Notes under the pieces: generated by a model
What the model was told of the DNA's origin: nothing
Database searches by the model: none
What the model saw: only the letters and a program-made list of their open reading frames with translations
Made by a program: the position numbers and the translations under genes
Shown here: positions 36,944-46,171 of the stretch, one piece after another
Position numbering within the stretch: the first letter of the stretch is position 1
Layout: every line of letters begins with the position of its first letter
From: Pseudomonas sp. sp1636
GTDB lineage: Bacteria > Pseudomonadota > Gammaproteobacteria > Pseudomonadales > Pseudomonadaceae
Assembly: GCF_030376615.1 (NCBI RefSeq)
Contig: NZ_JARRAB010000005.1
Coordinates: 62,001 to 126,000 of the forward strand
Length of the DNA: 64,000 bases
Direction: 5' to 3'

Positions 36944-38533
36944 TCAGGGGCCCACGCGCACCTTGGAAAAATCCTGGCGGCCGAAGGGACTGACCCGATA
37001 ACCCTCGACTTCCTTGCGGATCAAGGCGTAAGCGGTTGGGTGCGCCAGGGGCAGCCACAGCGCCTGTTGCTGGATGATCCGCTGCGCTTGCCGATACAGC
37101 TGGCTGCGTTGTTCCTGGTCGCTGGCGGTTTTGCCGGCGGCGATCAGCTTGTCCAGTTGCGGGTCGCAGTAACGGGCGAAATTGAGTCCCGACTCGAGAG
37201 AGGCGCAAGCGAATTGCGGGGTGAGGAAGTTGTCCGGGTCGCCGTTATCGCCGGCCCAGCCCATGAACAGCAGGTCGTGTTCGCCGGCCTTGGCGCGGCG
37301 GATCAACTCGCCCCATTCGATCACGCGGATCTCGGCCTGAATGCCGACCTTGGCCAGGTCGGCCTGCAACAACTGGGCGCCGAGGCTCGGGTTGGGGTTG
37401 AGCAGGCTGCCGCTGGGGCGTGTCCAGATGGAGGTCTTGAAGCCCTCGGCCAGGCCGGCTTCGGCCAGCAGGGCGCGGGCCCGATCCGGGTCGTGGGCAT
37501 AGCCGGGCAGCTCCGTGGCGTAGCTCCAGGTGTTGGGCGGATAGGGGCCGTCGGCCATTTCGGCGCTGTTCTCGAACACCGCTTGCAAGTAGCTGGCTTT
37601 GTCGAAGGCCAGGTTGATGGCCTGGCGCACGGCGGTGTTATCCAGCGGTGCGTGCTGGCTGTTGATGCCGACGAAGGCGGTCATGAAGGCGGCGGTGTGC
37701 ACGCTCTGCAGGTCGGCATCGGCGGCGCTGGCTAACACATCCTGCGGCTTGGGCGAGAGGGCGATATGGCATTCGCCACGGCGCAGCTTCTGCAGGCGCA
37801 CGTTGGCGTCCGGGGTGATGGCGAAGACCAGGTTGTCCACCGCGGGCTTGCCGGCAAAGTACTCGGGGTTGGCCTCGTAGCGCACCATCGCGTCTTTCTG
37901 GAAGCGCTTGAAGACGAAGGGGCCGCTGCCGACCGGCTGGCTGTTGAGTCGCTCCGGAGTGCCGGCGGCGAACAACTGTGCGGCGTATTCGGCGGAGTAG
38001 ATCGAGGCGAAGCCCATGCTCAGGGTGGCGAGGAAAGTGGCGTCGGGGCGGTTCAGGGTAAAGCGCAGGCTGTGTTCGTCGAGCTTGTCGATGCTGCTGA
38101 TCAGGCTGGGCAACTGCATCGATTGGGCATGTGGGTAGCCGCCTGGCGCAACCTGATGCCAAGGGTGGGCTGGGTCGAGCATGCGCTGGAAGCTGAACAG
38201 CACGTCGTCGGCGTTCAGCGGGCGGCTGGGGCTGAAATAGTCGGTTTCGTGGAAGGCGACATCCTCGCGCAAGACAAAGCGGTAGCTCAGGCCGTCCTCG
38301 CTGACTTCCCAGCGTTGCGCGAGGCTGGGCAGCAACTGGCCGCTGCCGGCATCGAACTCCACCAAGCGGTTCATCAATACGTCGGCTGAGGCGTTGGTGG
38401 TGGTCAGCGAGTTGTATTGCACCACGTCAAAGCCGTCCGGGCTGGCTTCGGTGCACACGCTGAGCGTGGCGGCCTGTAGCAAAAGCGGACTCAGCAGGCT
38501 GGCCAATAGCAGCGTTTGGGTGGCGAGGCGCAT
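36944..38533 (-). CDS. Dipeptide-type ABC transporter substrate-binding protein
   Basis: A 529-residue periplasmic binding protein of the SBP_bac_5 (DppA/OppA) family, with signal peptide MRLATQTLLLASLLSPLLLQA. The typical core is DGLSYRFVLREDVAFHET and NADDVLFSFQRMLDPAHP. No permease or ATPase genes are nearby, so it must share a transporter coded elsewhere; in P. aeruginosa the protein at this place (PA5317) is one of several binding proteins that feed a single Dpp system. The ATG at 38533 has AAGGAG seven bases upstream. It is convergent with radC, 9 bp apart. Confidence 0.92.
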   Translation of the reverse strand: MRLATQTLLLASLLSPLLLQAATLSVCTEASPDGFDVVQYNSLTTTNASADVLMNRLVEFDAGSGQLLPSLAQRWEVSEDGLSYRFVLREDVAFHETDYFSPSRPLNADDVLFSFQRMLDPAHPWHQVAPGGYPHAQSMQLPSLISSIDKLDEHSLRFTLNRPDATFLATLSMGFASIYSAEYAAQLFAAGTPERLNSQPVGSGPFVFKRFQKDAMVRYEANPEYFAGKPAVDNLVFAITPDANVRLQKLRRGECHIALSPKPQDVLASAADADLQSVHTAAFMTAFVGINSQHAPLDNTAVRQAINLAFDKASYLQAVFENSAEMADGPYPPNTWSYATELPGYAHDPDRARALLAEAGLAEGFKTSIWTRPSGSLLNPNPSLGAQLLQADLAKVGIQAEIRVIEWGELIRRAKAGEHDLLFMGWAGDNGDPDNFLTPQFACASLESGLNFARYCDPQLDKLIAAGKTASDQEQRSQLYRQAQRIIQQQALWLPLAHPTAYALIRKEVEGYRVSPFGRQDFSKVRVGP

Positions 38534-38893
38534 GACAAACTCCTTGATAATGCGGTGCGCGCCCATCGGTGCGCCGACAAAGGCTTTACCCTAGACCATA
38601 AAGCAATGCCAGAACAGCAGGCTTGTCGACGAGCGGTCGGCGGCGGCTGCCGCCTACGCCAGTGGCCTGGATACAGGTATTTCGCGGCATGCGTGCCGGT
38701 TGAAAGTGCGTTTAACCTTGTTGCACTCCGGGCTTTCTGGTATAAAGCAGCGCTCTTTTGTAGGGGCCCGGTACTTGCGCTTTCAGGTGTAGCCGGTAAG
38801 ACCCTCGAGAAATGCGGCGCCGAGCGCCAATGATATTCAAGATAAGCGGCCAACCCATGCCGGGTTGGGCATGTGGTTTTAGAGGGCTGAGGC
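38534..38893 (+). promoter_or_regulatory. rpmB promoter and leader
   Basis: This 360-bp spacer divides the binding protein gene from rpmB. TTGTTG (38718-38723) and TATAAA (38741-38746), 17 bp apart, are a good sigma-70 promoter, leaving a leader of about 140 nt. Near the end of the leader CCAACCC-ATGCC-GGGTTGG (38850-38868) folds into a 7-bp stem, followed by GTGGTTTT. It lies about 25 bp before the rpmB ATG and might take part in feedback control of the ribosomal proteins. Confidence 0.5.
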
Positions 38894-39130
38894 ATGTCGA
38901 GAGTCTGTCAAGTTACCGGTAAGGGTCCGGTAACCGGGAACAACGTTTCCCACGCACACAACAAAACCCGTCGTCGTTTCCTGCCGAACCTGCAGCATCA
39001 CCGCTTCTGGGTCGAGTCTGAGAACCGTTTCGTGCGTCTGCGCGTTTCTGCCAAAGGCATGCGTTGCATCGACAAGCGTGGTATTGACGTCGTTCTGTCC
39101 GAGCTGCGTGCTCGCGGCGAAAAGGTTTAA
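38894..39130 (+). CDS. rpmB: 50S ribosomal protein L28
   Basis: A 78-residue L28: [20 protein letters not shown], the middle [20 protein letters not shown] and the end [20 protein letters not shown] are family-typical. It is the first gene of the rpmB-rpmG pair; rpmG starts 10 bp after its stop. GAGGGCTGAGGC precedes the ATG. Confidence 0.98.
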   Translation: MSRVCQVTGKGPVTGNNVSHAHNKTRRRFLPNLQHHRFWVESENRFVRLRVSAKGMRCIDKRGIDVVLSELRARGEKV

Positions 39131-39140
39131 GGAGTAAATC

Positions 39141-39296
39141 ATGCGCGAATTGATCCGTTTGATCTCGAGTGCCGGTACTGGTCATTTCTACACTACCGAC
39201 AAAAACAAACGCACCATGCCGGACAAAATCGAAATTAAAAAATTCGATCCGGTTGTGCGTAAGCACGTGATCTACAAGGAAGGCAAGATCAAGTAA
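39141..39296 (+). CDS. rpmG: 50S ribosomal protein L33
   Basis: A 51-residue L33 ([20 protein letters not shown] ... [14 protein letters not shown]). It has no zinc-binding Cys pairs, the C-minus form of the protein. GGAGTAAATC precedes the ATG. A strong terminator follows. Confidence 0.97.
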   Translation: MRELIRLISSAGTGHFYTTDKNKRTMPDKIEIKKFDPVVRKHVIYKEGKIK

Positions 39297-39314
39297 TTGG
39301 TCTTGGCTCCTGTC

Positions 39315-39344
39315 GAAAAAGCCCGCCCTATGGCGGGCTTTTTC
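39315..39344 (+). terminator. Terminator after rpmG
   Basis: GAAAAAGCCCGCC-CTAT-GGCGGGCTTTTTC is a perfect 13-bp stem with T-run, 18 bp after the rpmG stop. Confidence 0.93.
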
Positions 39345-39418
39345 ATGCCGGCGATTTATCGTCGGTGGCTTGCGGCCGCGCCTCTGCATGCCCGGCGCGA
39401 CCTGGTCGCCTGCGTAGG

Positions 39419-39446
39419 CGAAAAAAAGCCCGCGCGAGGCGGGCTA
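39419..39446 (-). terminator. Terminator after the cupin gene
   Basis: On the minus strand AGCCCGCC-TCGC-GCGGGCT is followed by seven T, 26 bp past the stop codon of the cupin gene. Confidence 0.85.
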
Positions 39447-39471
39447 ACGGGTGACGCATGAATAGAGCCGG

Positions 39472-39837
39472 TCAGTGCGGCGCCTGCTCGAAGATCACGT
39501 AGACCTTGCGGCAGGCTTCCAGCACTTCCCAGGTGCCGGTAAAGCCGGCGGGGATGACGAAGCGGTCGCCGGCGCGCAGGGTCTTGGCGTTGCCGTCCTG
39601 ATCGCGCAACACCGAGACGCCCTGGAGGATTTCGCAGTATTCGTGCTCGCTGTAATTGACCGTCCACTGGCCGGCCGCGCCCTCCCAGATGCCGGCGTTG
39701 AACTGGCCGCAGGGGCTGCCATAGTGGTTGCGCACACTTTGCTCGGGGTCGCCCTTGAGGATCTTTTCCGGCGCCGGGCGGTAGTGCTCGGCGGCGGTGC
39801 TGGCTTGGGCGAAGTCGAGGATCTGTTCGATGTTCAT
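39472..39837 (-). CDS. Small cupin-domain protein
   Basis: A 121-residue single cupin of the DUF861/EutQ-like sort: SEHEYCEILQGVSVLRDQDG and LRAGDRFVIPAGFTGTWEVL are the two cupin motifs. It is 22 bp downstream of the transaminase gene and in the same direction, at the place of PA5314 in PAO1, and so probably belongs to polyamine or amine catabolism. The actual activity is unknown. Confidence 0.88.
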   Translation of the reverse strand: MNIEQILDFAQASTAAEHYRPAPEKILKGDPEQSVRNHYGSPCGQFNAGIWEGAAGQWTVNYSEHEYCEILQGVSVLRDQDGNAKTLRAGDRFVIPAGFTGTWEVLEACRKVYVIFEQAPH

Positions 39838-39859
39838 GGGGGGCTTCCGGGGCTGGCGG

Positions 39860-41194
39860 TTAGTGGGCGGTGCGGATCGCGTCGGCGAGCTTCTCGACCA
39901 GGCTGTCGATCTGCGCTTTTTCCACGATCAGCGGCGGCGACAGGGCCAGGGTATCGCCGGTTACGCGCACCATCAGGTCGTTATAGAAGCATTGTTCGAA
40001 GATCTGGTAGCCGCGTTTGCCGACGCCTTGGCTGTTCGGCGCCAGTTGCACGCCGCCGACCAGGCCGATGGCGCGGATGTCGAGCACGTTGGGCAGGTCG
40101 CGCAGGCTGAGCAGGGCATCCTGCCAGTAGCCTTCCAGTTCGATCGCGCGGTCGAACAGACCGTCACGCTGGTAGATGTCCAGGGTTGCCAGGGCGGCGG
40201 CGCAGGCCACCGGGTGGCCGGAATAGGTATAGCCGTGGAACAGTTCGATGCCGTCCTGGCCCTGCATCAAGGCGTCATGGATCTGCTCGTCGACGAACAC
40301 CGCACCCATCGGGATGGCGCCGTTGGTCAGGCCCTTGGCCGTGGTGATGAGATCCGGGGTGACGCCCCAGCGCTGGGCGGCGAAGGCCTTGCCGACCCGG
40401 CCGAAACCGCTGATCACTTCGTCGAAGATCAGCAGGATGCCGTGCTTGCGGGTGATTTCGCGCAGGCGTTGCAGATAGCCCAGCGGCGGCAGTATCACCC
40501 CGGCCGAGCCGGCCATCGGCTCGACTATCACCGCGGCGATGTTCTCGGCGCCGTGCAGCGCCACCAGGCGCTCCAGTTCGTCGGCCTTGTCGCTGCCGAA
40601 TTCCGGCAGACCCTTGCTGAAGGCGTTGCGCGCGATGTCCAGGGTATGCGGCAGGTGGTCGACGCCCGGCAGCAGCGGGAAGGCCCGACGGTTGTTGAGC
40701 ATGCCGCCGACCGAGATGCCGCCGAAGCCGACGCCGTGGTAGCCCAGCTCGCGGCCGATCAGGCGGCTGCGGGTGCCCTGGCCGATGGCGCGCTGGTAGG
40801 CCAGGGCGATCTTCAGCGCGGTGTCGACCGACTCCGAGCCGGAGTTGGTGAAGAACAGCTTGTTCAGCCGGCCCGGGGCGATCTCGGCCAGCCGGCTGGC
40901 CAGCTCGAAGGGCAGCGGGTGGCCCATCTGGAAGGTCGGGGCGAAGTCCAGCTTGGCAATTTGCTTACTCACTGCGTCGCTAATTTCCCGACGACCGTGA
41001 CCGGCGTTGCAGCACCAAAGCCCGGCGGTGCCGTCCAATATTTTACGGCCGTCGTCGCTGGTGAAATACATGCCTTCGGCGCTGTCCAGCAGGCGCGGTT
41101 TGGCCTTGAATTGGCGGTTGGCGGTGAACGGCATCCAAAAATCGTCGAGGCTGTCGGTTTTTCTGTTCGGTTGAGCGCTGTTGTCGAGTGTCAT
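39860..41194 (-). CDS. Omega-amino acid/diamine:pyruvate aminotransferase
   Basis: A 444-residue class III aminotransferase that moves an omega-amino group to pyruvate or similar. The PLP Lys is in LITTAKGLTNGAIPMG (about 288), preceded by LLIFDEVISGFGRVGKAF. SGSESVDTALKIAL near 115 holds the phosphate-binding loop. It lies divergently to kauB, as in PAO1 (PA5313, gabT2), which suggests that it supplies an aminoaldehyde for KauB or deaminates its product 4-aminobutyrate. Substrate choice between GABA and putrescine cannot be read from sequence. Confidence 0.92.
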   Translation of the reverse strand: MTLDNSAQPNRKTDSLDDFWMPFTANRQFKAKPRLLDSAEGMYFTSDDGRKILDGTAGLWCCNAGHGRREISDAVSKQIAKLDFAPTFQMGHPLPFELASRLAEIAPGRLNKLFFTNSGSESVDTALKIALAYQRAIGQGTRSRLIGRELGYHGVGFGGISVGGMLNNRRAFPLLPGVDHLPHTLDIARNAFSKGLPEFGSDKADELERLVALHGAENIAAVIVEPMAGSAGVILPPLGYLQRLREITRKHGILLIFDEVISGFGRVGKAFAAQRWGVTPDLITTAKGLTNGAIPMGAVFVDEQIHDALMQGQDGIELFHGYTYSGHPVACAAALATLDIYQRDGLFDRAIELEGYWQDALLSLRDLPNVLDIRAIGLVGGVQLAPNSQGVGKRGYQIFEQCFYNDLMVRVTGDTLALSPPLIVEKAQIDSLVEKLADAIRTAH

Positions 41195-41249
41195 GCTGGC
41201 TATCCGGGCGCGCGAGGAAGGGGCTGGAGGGCGATTTCGCGCAGTCTAT

Positions 41250-41261
41250 GTTTAATAAAAC
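41250..41261. promoter_or_regulatory. AT-rich palindrome in the transaminase-kauB spacer
   Basis: GTTTAATAAAAC is nearly self-complementary and stands in the 230-bp divergent spacer, about 55 bp from the transaminase start. The stretch ATGTTT-N3-AAA is also present before the pauB-like gene (45641). A shared operator, perhaps for the PauR regulator coded at 49750, is possible. Confidence 0.3.
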
Positions 41262-41424
41262 GAACATGACAAGGGGGTTTTATCCGCCTATGTAAAAAAT
41301 ATTGAAAAGCTGCACCCCGCTGGTTTAGTGTTGCCGGCAGGATTTGGCCCTTGCGGGCCTTGCAGAATAATTGACAGTGCGCGGCTTCGACCCACAGCAC
41401 TTTTTACTGATAGAGGATGCCCGA

Positions 41425-42918
41425 ATGACTAGCCTGACTCGCGCCGATTGGGAACAACGCGCCGCTACCCTGAAGATCGAAGGCCGCGCCTTTATTCACG
41501 GCGAATACCGCGCGGCAGCGTCCGGCGCGACCTTCGAGTGCATCAGTCCGGTGGATGGGCGGATCCTGGCTCAGGTCGCCAGCTGTGACCTGGCGGATGC
41601 CGAACTGGCGGTGCAGGACGCCCGCAACACCTTCGATTCCGGGGTCTGGTCGCGCCTGGCGCCGGTCAAGCGCAAGGCCGTGATGATCCGTTTCGCCGAA
41701 CTGATCCAGCAGCACGGTGAAGAGCTGGCGCTGCTGGAAACCCTCGACATGGGCAAGCCGATCAGCGACGCGCTGAGTATCGACGTCTCCAGCGCGGCCA
41801 ACGCGATTCGCTGGAGCGGCGAGGCGATCGACAAGATTTACGACGAAGTGGCCGCCACTCCGCACAACCAGCTGGGCCTGGTCACCCGTGAGCCGATCGG
41901 CGTGGTCGCGGCCATAGTGCCGTGGAATTTCCCGCTGCTGATGAGCTGCTGGAAGCTCGGCCCGGCGCTGTCCAGCGGCAACTCGGTGATCCTCAAGCCC
42001 TCCGAGAAATCGCCGCTGACCGGCATCCGCCTGGCGCAACTGGCCATCGAGGCCGGGATTCCGGCCGGCGTGTTCAACGTGCTGCCGGGTTACGGCCACA
42101 CCGTGGGCAAGGCCCTGGCGTTGCACATGGACGTCGACACCCTGGTGTTCACCGGCTCGACCAAGATCGCCAAGCAACTGATGGTCTACGCTGGCGAATC
42201 GAACATGAAGCGCGTCTGGCTGGAGGCCGGCGGCAAGAGCCCGAACATCGTCTTCGCCGACGCCCCGAACCTGCAGGCCGCCGCCGAAGCCGCGGCCGGC
42301 GCGATCGCCTTCAACCAGGGCGAAGTCTGTACCGCCGGCTCGCGTCTGCTGGTGGAAAACTCGATCAAGGCCACCTTCGTGCCGCTGGTGATCGAGGCGC
42401 TCAAGGCCTGGAAACCGGGCAACCCGCTGGATCCGGCGACCAACGTCGGCGCGCTGGTCGATACCACGCAGATGAACAACGTGTTGAACTACATTCAGGC
42501 CGGGCATGATGAGGGCGCCCAACTGGTCGCCGGCGGCAAGCGGGTGCTGCAAGAGAGCGGTGGCACCTATGTCGAGCCGACCATCTTCGACGGCGTCAAC
42601 AACGCCATGCGCATCGCCCAGGAAGAAATCTTCGGCCCGGTGCTGTCGGTGATCGGCTTCGACAATGTCGAAGAAGCGCTGGCCATCGCCAACGACAGCC
42701 CCTACGGCCTGGCGGCGGCGGTGTGGACCAGCAATCTGTCCAAGGCCCACCTCACTGCCAAGGCGTTGCGCGCCGGCAGCGTGTGGGTCAATCAGTACGA
42801 TGGCGGCGACATGACGGCGCCGTTCGGTGGCTTCAAGCAGTCGGGCAATGGCCGCGACAAGTCGCTGCATGCCTTCGACAAGTACACCGAACTGAAAGCC
42901 ACCTGGATCAAGCTGTGA
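41425..42918 (+). CDS. kauB: Aldehyde dehydrogenase KauB
   Basis: A 497-residue NAD-dependent aldehyde dehydrogenase that oxidises 4-guanidinobutyraldehyde, 4-aminobutyraldehyde and related compounds in arginine and polyamine breakdown. The NAD site is VVAAIVPWNFPLLMSCWKLG and VFTGSTKIAKQLM. The catalytic Glu is in LEAGGKSPNIVFADA and the catalytic Cys in FNQGEVCTAGSRLLVEN (about 298). GAGGA precedes the ATG at 41425. It is followed by a terminator. Confidence 0.94.
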   Translation: MTSLTRADWEQRAATLKIEGRAFIHGEYRAAASGATFECISPVDGRILAQVASCDLADAELAVQDARNTFDSGVWSRLAPVKRKAVMIRFAELIQQHGEELALLETLDMGKPISDALSIDVSSAANAIRWSGEAIDKIYDEVAATPHNQLGLVTREPIGVVAAIVPWNFPLLMSCWKLGPALSSGNSVILKPSEKSPLTGIRLAQLAIEAGIPAGVFNVLPGYGHTVGKALALHMDVDTLVFTGSTKIAKQLMVYAGESNMKRVWLEAGGKSPNIVFADAPNLQAAAEAAAGAIAFNQGEVCTAGSRLLVENSIKATFVPLVIEALKAWKPGNPLDPATNVGALVDTTQMNNVLNYIQAGHDEGAQLVAGGKRVLQESGGTYVEPTIFDGVNNAMRIAQEEIFGPVLSVIGFDNVEEALAIANDSPYGLAAAVWTSNLSKAHLTAKALRAGSVWVNQYDGGDMTAPFGGFKQSGNGRDKSLHAFDKYTELKATWIKL

Positions 42919-42989
42919 TCCCGGGCGGGTAACCGCCCAACAAGGTCCGCTCTCCGCCAGGAGGGCCGGCTCTTACGAGCCAAACCTGC

Positions 42990-43025
42990 GGCCGGGTTCC
43001 CTTGGGAAACCCGGCCGTTTGGTTT
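42990..43025 (+). terminator. Terminator after kauB
   Basis: GGCCGGGTTCCC-TT-GGGAAACCCGGCC is a long stem with one bulged base, followed by GTTTGGTTTT, 72 bp past kauB and before the MFS gene. Confidence 0.8.
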
Positions 43026-43058
43026 TGTCAGCCGGCCACGACATAAAGGAGTCTGGCG

Positions 43059-44222
43059 ATGCGTTGGGGTAGCTATTTCGCGGTCTGTTCGGCGGTCATC
43101 AGCATCGGTCTGGCCCTCGGGGTGACCATGCCCTTGGTGTCGTTGCGTCTGGAGAGTTGGGGCTACGGCTCCTTCGCCATCGGCGTGATGGCGGCGACTC
43201 CGGCGGTGGGCGTGCTGCTCGGCGCTTCCCTGGCCGGGCGCCTGGCGGGGCACTTCGGCACCGCTCGGCTGATGCAGCTGTGTCTGCTGCTGGCGGCACT
43301 GTCCGTGGGCTTGCTGGCGCTGCTGCAGAACTATGCGCTGTGGCTGCTGTTGCGCCTGCTGATCGGTGTGGCGCTGACCGTGGTGTTCATCCTCGGCGAG
43401 AGCTGGATCAACCAACTGGCCGTGGAAAAATGGCGCGGCCGTCTGGTCGCCCTGTATGGCACCGGCTATGCGTTGAGCCAGCTGTGCGGGCCGCTGCTGC
43501 TGACCGCGTTGGGCACCGGCAGCGACCTGGGTTTCTGGGCCGGTGTCGGTCTGTTGATCGGCGGTTCGCTGATCCTCCTGGGGCGCACCGGCGCGCCCAA
43601 GGTCGATGGCCATAGCGCCTCGGGCCGCGGGCTGTCGGCGTTCTGCCGCAAGCTGCCGGCGATTGCCTGGGCGGTGGTGCTGTTCGCCGCCTTCGAGGCG
43701 ATGATGTTGACCCTGCTGCCGATCTACGGGCTGCGCCAGGGCTTCAGCCAGGACGTGGCGCTGTTGATGGTCAGCGTGGTGGTGGTCGGCGACGCCGCCC
43801 TGCAGTTGCCGATCGGCCTGCTCGCCGACCGCATGTCGCGGCGCAGCCTGTTCCGCGGTTGCGGAGTGATCCTGCTGGGTTCCAGCCTGGCGCTTCCGCT
43901 GCTGCTGCACTCGCCGCTGGTCTGGCCGTTGCTGGTGCTGTTCGGTGCCAGCGCTGGCGGGCTGTTCACCCTGTCGTTGATCCTCATCGGCGAACGCTAT
44001 CGCGACGACGCGCTGGTGCGCGCCAATGCCCATGTCGCCCAACTGTGGGGGATCGGTTGCTTGCTCGGCCCGCTGACCACCGGGGCGGCCAGTCAGTGGG
44101 TCAGCGGGCATGCGTTGCCGTTGTTGATGGCCCTGGGCGCGGCGGTGTTCGTGGTGCTGGCCTGGCGCGGCCAGGGCGTCGACGAGCCGTTCGCCGCGGC
44201 CACGCCGGCGCGCGGCGATTAG
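43059..44222 (+). CDS. MFS transporter
   Basis: A 387-residue major facilitator with about 12 hydrophobic segments. SLAGRLAGHFGTARLMQLCL is the loop 2-3 motif, and the signature RLLIGVALTVVFILGESWIN is in the fourth segment. The family is close to the YcaD-type exporters. It keeps the position of PA5311 next to polyamine genes, so transport of an amine or its product is a reasonable guess only. Confidence 0.88.
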   Translation: MRWGSYFAVCSAVISIGLALGVTMPLVSLRLESWGYGSFAIGVMAATPAVGVLLGASLAGRLAGHFGTARLMQLCLLLAALSVGLLALLQNYALWLLLRLLIGVALTVVFILGESWINQLAVEKWRGRLVALYGTGYALSQLCGPLLLTALGTGSDLGFWAGVGLLIGGSLILLGRTGAPKVDGHSASGRGLSAFCRKLPAIAWAVVLFAAFEAMMLTLLPIYGLRQGFSQDVALLMVSVVVVGDAALQLPIGLLADRMSRRSLFRGCGVILLGSSLALPLLLHSPLVWPLLVLFGASAGGLFTLSLILIGERYRDDALVRANAHVAQLWGIGCLLGPLTTGAASQWVSGHALPLLMALGAAVFVVLAWRGQGVDEPFAAATPARGD

Positions 44223-44307
44223 CTCGCCACAGGCCGGCGACCCTGGCGCCGGCCGTACCGCCTGCTCGATCGCTGCGCTGGGCGTAGTTGAGCGGCTGGC
44301 GGCTGGT

Positions 44308-45621
44308 TCAGAGCAGTTCCTTGCAGCGATGCCAGAGCATGCCCAAGGCCAGCAATGGCGAGCGCAGGTATTTGCCGCCGGGGAAGGTCAGGTGCGGCAC
44401 CTGGGCGAACAGGTCGAAGCCGCGGCTTTGCTGGCCGGCGATGGCCTCGCTGAGCAGCTTGCCGGCCAGGTGGGTGGCGTTGACGCCGTGGCCGGAGTAG
44501 GCCTGGGCGTAATAGACGTTGGCCTGGCCCTTGAGGCGGCCGATCTGCGGCAGGCGGTTGGCGCCGATGCCGATCATGCCGCCCCACTGGTAGTCGATTT
44601 TGACGTCCTTGAGGTGGGGGAAGACGGCCAGCATCTTCGGCCGCATATAGCCGGCAATGTCCGCCGGATCGCGCCCGGAATAATGGCAGGCGCCGCCGAA
44701 CAGCAGGCGCCGGTCGGCGGACAGGCGGTAATAGTCGAGGGCCACGCGCTGGTCGCAGAGCGCCATATTCTGCGGGATCAGGGCGCGGGCTTCGGCTTCG
44801 GCCAGCGGCTCGGTGGCGATCACATAGCTGCCGGCCGGCAGCACCTTGCCGCCCAGGTTGCTGTTCAGGCCGTTCAGGTAGGCGTTGCAGGCGAGTACCA
44901 GGCTGGTCGCGCGCACCACGCCCTGGGCGGTGTGCACCTTGATCTCGTCGCCGTAGTCGATGCGGCTGACCGCCGAGTCTTCGAACAATTGCACGCCCAG
45001 CGACTGCGCCGCGGCAGCTTCGCCCAGGGCCAGGTTGAGCGGGTGCAGGTGGCCGGAACCCATGTCGATCAGGCCGCCCAGGTAACGCTTGGAACCGACC
45101 ACTTGATGCATCTGCTCGGGTTGCAGTAGACGCAGTTCATGCCGATAGCCGAGGCTCTTGAGCTCGGCCATGTCTTCGGCGAAAGCGTCGAGATGGCTGG
45201 GTTTGTTGGCCAGGTCGCAGTAGCCCCAGGTCAGGTCGCAGTCGATGTTGAACTGCGCGATGCGCTGGCGGACGATTTCCACCGCCTCCAGGCCCATCAG
45301 CTTGAGTTCGCGCACGCCCTGCGCGCCAATCACCGCTTCGAACTGCTCGACCCCGTGGCCGACCCCGCGAATCAGCTGGCCGCCGTTGCGGCCGCTGGCC
45401 CCCCAGCCGATTTTGTGCGCTTCCAGCAGCGCCACCGAGAGGCCCTTCTGCGCCAGTTCGATGGCCGTATTGAGGCCGGAGAAGCCGGCGCCGACGATGC
45501 ACACGTCGACCCGCAGAGCGCTCTGCAGCGGCGGGTAGGCCAACTGGCGATTGGCGCTGGCGGCGTAGTAGGAGGGGGCGTGTTGGGGGCTGTGTACCGG
45601 CTGGTGAACGCGGGCGTTCAT
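44308..45621 (-). CDS. FAD-dependent gamma-glutamylpolyamine oxidoreductase-like protein
   Basis: A 437-residue flavoprotein of the DAO family (glycine/D-amino acid oxidase fold). The FAD loop is VDVCIVGAGFSGLNTAIELA (about 39-58), followed by GWGASGRNGGQLIRGVGHG. The C-terminal QIGRLKGQANVYYAQAYSGH is typical of PuuB/OrdL proteins. It is in the place of PA5309 (PauB4), one of the gamma-glutamylpolyamine oxidases of P. aeruginosa. With KauB and the transaminase nearby, it fits polyamine degradation. Confidence 0.9.
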   Translation of the reverse strand: MNARVHQPVHSPQHAPSYYAASANRQLAYPPLQSALRVDVCIVGAGFSGLNTAIELAQKGLSVALLEAHKIGWGASGRNGGQLIRGVGHGVEQFEAVIGAQGVRELKLMGLEAVEIVRQRIAQFNIDCDLTWGYCDLANKPSHLDAFAEDMAELKSLGYRHELRLLQPEQMHQVVGSKRYLGGLIDMGSGHLHPLNLALGEAAAAQSLGVQLFEDSAVSRIDYGDEIKVHTAQGVVRATSLVLACNAYLNGLNSNLGGKVLPAGSYVIATEPLAEAEARALIPQNMALCDQRVALDYYRLSADRRLLFGGACHYSGRDPADIAGYMRPKMLAVFPHLKDVKIDYQWGGMIGIGANRLPQIGRLKGQANVYYAQAYSGHGVNATHLAGKLLSEAIAGQQSRGFDLFAQVPHLTFPGGKYLRSPLLALGMLWHRCKELL

Positions 45622-45796
45622 GTGTGGAATCCTGATTGTTATGTTTGGAAAATTTTACGCAGCATAAGCGTCAACTTTGCCATCCGCCAAGAGGCAATCG
45701 GCAGAAAAGCGTTTTCCGTCGGTTAAATTCAGCGGCCCAGCCTGATCGAGGCGAGCGAGCGGGTAACATGGCTGCTATTGACCCAGGATCGCGCCC

Positions 45797-46150
45797 ATGA
45801 GTTGCACCAGCCGCAAGATCGATCAGCTCCGTTTGCAGATTCCCGGTTTCGCCTGCGTGCCGGGCTGCCATGACTGCTGTGGCCCGGTGACCGCTTCGTC
45901 CGAAGAGATGGCGCGGCTGCCGGTGAAAAGCGCCGCCGCGCACGACGCCGCCCTGGCCGAATTCAATTGCGTGCACCTGGGCCCGCAAGGCTGTGAGGTG
46001 TACGCGCAGCGCCCGCTGATTTGCCGTCTGTTCGGCACCAGCCCCAGCCTGCCGTGCCCGCGCGGCCAAGGGCCGGAGCAAATGATCGAGCCGGCGCTGG
46101 AAAAGCAGGTGCACCAGCTGATCGCCAGTACCCGTCAGGTGTTGGTGTAG
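45797..46150 (+). CDS. YkgJ-family cysteine cluster protein
   Basis: A 117-residue protein with the CxxxCxxCC motif (FACVPGCHDCCGPV, about residues 18-31) and later Cys residues in FNCVHLGPQGCEVYAQRPLIC. Such clusters bind zinc or an iron-sulfur centre. Function unknown. Convergent with lrp, 21 bp apart. Confidence 0.87.
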   Translation: MSCTSRKIDQLRLQIPGFACVPGCHDCCGPVTASSEEMARLPVKSAAAHDAALAEFNCVHLGPQGCEVYAQRPLICRLFGTSPSLPCPRGQGPEQMIEPALEKQVHQLIASTRQVLV

Positions 46151-46171
46151 CGCACCAGGCTGGCGGCGGGG

